A stretch of 35,697 bases of DNA from Cyanobacteria bacterium FACHB-63 (GTDB lineage Bacteria; Cyanobacteriota; Cyanobacteriia; Leptolyngbyales; Leptolyngbyaceae): positions 1-35,697 of the forward strand of contig JACJNX010000097.1 in assembly GCA_014695255.1 (NCBI GenBank), read 5' to 3'. Below, piece after piece: positions 34,267-35,697 of this stretch. The notes under the pieces are model-generated. The model saw only the letters and a program-made list of their open reading frames with translations. It was not told where the DNA came from and made no database searches. Numbering within the stretch: position 1 is the first letter of the stretch; each line of letters opens with the position of its first letter. Made by a program: the position numbers and the translations under genes.

Positions 34267-34929
34267 ATGGATAGAGCTAAGTTTTACAACAGTGTCAGAA
34301 GTAACCTATTCAATGGCAGACTCAGCCAAAAGCAAGTCGAGGGCATTGAAGCCATTCTTAACTTTTGGCAAGCGCCCCCGATTGAACCCGCTGGCGAATT
34401 CAAAGCGAATTGGGATATCCGAAGTTTGGGTTGGTTAGCCTACATGCTAGCGACAGCCTATCACGAGACGGCGTTCACAATGCAGCCAATCACTGAGTTT
34501 GGCGGTGTTGACTACTTTACTCGGCTCTATGAAGGTCGCGACGAACTGGGTAACACCCAAAAAGGCGATGGTGCTAAATTCTGCGGTCGAGGCTATGTTC
34601 AACTAACTGGGCGCAGAAACTATACGATGATGACTCCCATTGTCCGTAGCTTCTACCCCAATAGCCCGGATTTTACAGTTGATCCAGAGGCTGTAACCGA
34701 ACCCAAATATTCTGCCGTGATCATGTTCTATGGCATGTTCTTAGGGTCTTTCACAGGTCACGCATTAAAGCACCATATCGGTGATCCTGAGAAAGGTCAA
34801 AAGGTTGATTTCTACAATGCCAGGAAAATTATCAATGGACTTGATAAAGCTAGCTTAATTGAAGACTACGCCGTCACATTCAATCAGGCGCTAGAGAAAG
34901 CTGATGCCAAAAGCTATCAACTTCAGTAG
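34267..34929 (+). CDS. GH19-type lysozyme/chitinase
   Basis: 220 residues, no signal peptide. The fold and motifs are those of family-19 glycoside hydrolases used as phage and bacterial lysozymes: [20 protein letters not shown] with catalytic Glu67 and probable second Glu77, then [34 protein letters not shown] and [20 protein letters not shown]. It hydrolyses beta-1,4 bonds in peptidoglycan or chitin. GGAG precedes ATG 34267. It follows the caspase-like gene by 216 bases on the same strand and ends in a strong terminator. Without a visible export signal it may act on lysis or through another route. Confidence 0.88.
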   Translation: MDRAKFYNSVRSNLFNGRLSQKQVEGIEAILNFWQAPPIEPAGEFKANWDIRSLGWLAYMLATAYHETAFTMQPITEFGGVDYFTRLYEGRDELGNTQKGDGAKFCGRGYVQLTGRRNYTMMTPIVRSFYPNSPDFTVDPEAVTEPKYSAVIMFYGMFLGSFTGHALKHHIGDPEKGQKVDFYNARKIINGLDKASLIEDYAVTFNQALEKADAKSYQLQ

Positions 34930-34939
34930 TTGACGCTTT

Positions 34940-34970
34940 CCTGTTAGACGATGCGCTGTCGTCTAACAGG
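34940..34970 (+). terminator. Hairpin terminator after the GH19 gene
   Basis: CCTGTTAGACGA (34940-34951) pairs perfectly with TCGTCTAACAGG (34959-34970) over a 7-base loop, 10 bases after the stop. Only TTA follows, so the T tract is weak. Confidence 0.7.
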
Positions 34971-35250
34971 TTACTGCCAGTCGCCAACTAAAACGAAGGG
35001 TGCTCACTGGAACGGCTGTCGATAGTTTTAAGATTGCTGATGCTTGCTAACCGGTAGTTCAAAACTCGAATATGAATACTCAATTAAACTTGACTGTCCC
35101 ACTCAAACCCATACCCAATGACCATATCACACCTGATCGCTCGCTATATTACTCCAAGTTACTGCACTCTTCATGATGCTGTGCAGCGGTTATCGATCAA
35201 TAGCCCAGAGGATGAACTTTGGATTGTCTGACTCTTTGAAGATGTAAATA

Positions 35251-35419
35251 GAAAAACCACTTGCTTCCGAGAAATTGCTATGGTCGGTTTTTTGACTGTC
35301 AAGCAAGAGGCATTACTCATTGACAAAAGTCTTAAGTAATTATACTCAATCAATCAACGAAAGTTAACCGGATTGACTTTACTTCTTTGAGTGGGAGTCG
35401 AGACGTTCTTCAGATGTTT
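35251..35419 (+). repeat. ~170-bp promoter/leader repeat, copy B
   Basis: Homologous to 31933-32105 in the same orientation. It contains TTGACA, 15 bases, TATACT (a sigma-70-like promoter), then GTTAACCGGATTGAC and GTCGAGACGTTCTTCAGATG. It precedes the PfpI-type gene start by 182 bases. The remaining parts of 34971-35601 show no gene. Confidence 0.85.
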
Positions 35420-35601
35420 CTCAGCAGCGATCGCCCTAATCTAGAAACATAGAAGCAAACCAGCTAAACCTTCTCGTCACAAGGAAACGACGCTTAATAG
35501 TTCAATGTCAATGTGAGTCAGTCAGAAAACACACTTTCCCAAAGGACAGTAGCTTGTCGCTGTTGTTAGTTGTTCGCTACATTTCATCGAAGAGGTCAAC
35601 A

Positions 35602-35697
35602 ATGTTTCAGAGACAAACTCCTTCCATTAAAATTGGCATGATGCTGTTTCCAAGTCTCAGCGAGATAGAGTTCATGGCTCCCTACGGAATCTTTTCG
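35602..35697 (+). CDS. DJ-1/PfpI-family protein, 5' end only
   Basis: The first 32 codons are present (MFQRQTPSIKIGMMLFPSLS, then EIEFMAPYGIFS); the gene runs off the window. The pattern I-G-hydrophobic-L-F-P ... E/D-hydrophobic-x-x-P-Y-x-hydrophobic-F is the opening of GlxA/ThiJ/PfpI-type domains. AGAGGT lies 6 bases before the ATG, as in the caspase-like gene. It shares the duplicated promoter/leader with that gene. The short length seen limits the call. Confidence 0.65.
   Translation, partial: MFQRQTPSIKIGMMLFPSLSEIEFMAPYGIFS

Noticed and set aside
35171-35353. 60-residue minus-strand open frame
   Set aside because: It lies across promoter/leader copy B and has no protein features.

Overview
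This window reads as cyanobacterial chromosome. The octamer GCGATCGC (HIP1) and its core recur through most of it, and the gene content is typical of filamentous cyanobacteria: type III glutamine synthetase, AAA-like/CHASE2 proteins, DUF928, a filamentous-haemagglutinin exoprotein, a delta-9 desaturase and an orthocaspase. A Leptolyngbya/Oscillatoriales-type genome is my guess from style only.

Region 1 (about 1-6790) looks like the right-hand part of an integrated genomic island. It is poor in HIP1 and full of small or broken genes. It holds the tail of an ISAs1-like transposase abutting a 5'-truncated M23 peptidase gene, a gene-free stretch with nine GTCTAA/TTAGAC motifs, a HEPN-like gene interrupted by one in-frame stop, an integron attC site followed by an alpha/beta-hydrolase gene cassette, and large palindromes. 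On the minus strand there follow an SH3-like secreted protein, small unknown proteins, a rubredoxin, decayed fragments (a ribbon-helix-helix-like protein and a small ORF) and the N-terminal remnant of a tyrosine recombinase. About 135 bases beyond the recombinase start lies the 3' part of a tRNA-Val(CAC) gene with no 5' half. I read this as the att site that ends the island.

Region 2 (6791-15333) is glnN (GSIII, minus strand), a 1-kb gap with a frameshifted secreted-protein pseudogene, then a two-gene minus-strand unit encoding a C-terminal J-domain protein and an HNH nuclease. That unit is bracketed by two imperfect 43-bp direct repeats and is the best candidate here for an undescribed two-component system. 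Next come a cell-wall hydrolase whose amidase domain has lost two catalytic residues, and an M50 site-2-type protease with CBS domains.

Region 3 (15488-24606) is a cyanobacterial signalling/surface cluster: an HTH-AAA-like ATPase divergent from an AAA-like/CHASE2 membrane protein, DUF928, an acyl-lipid desaturase, a two-partner-secretion exoprotein and an unknown Cys-containing protein. Paired 12-bp-spaced ATGAGATT repeats precede both the CHASE2 and the DUF928 genes.

Region 4 (25053-31885) is a sensory locus. A minus-strand operon of di-haem cytochrome c peroxidase, hybrid histidine kinase (C-terminal tail frameshifted) and xylose-type sugar-binding lipoprotein diverges from a REC-HisKA_3 kinase and its NarL-type response regulator.

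Region 5 (31886-35697) is a plus-strand caspase-like protease with two 114-residue C-terminal repeats, a GH19-type lysozyme/chitinase and the start of a DJ-1/PfpI-type gene. A ~170-bp promoter/leader segment is duplicated before the protease and before the PfpI gene, and a diverged third copy lies inverted before the unknown gene at 24606.
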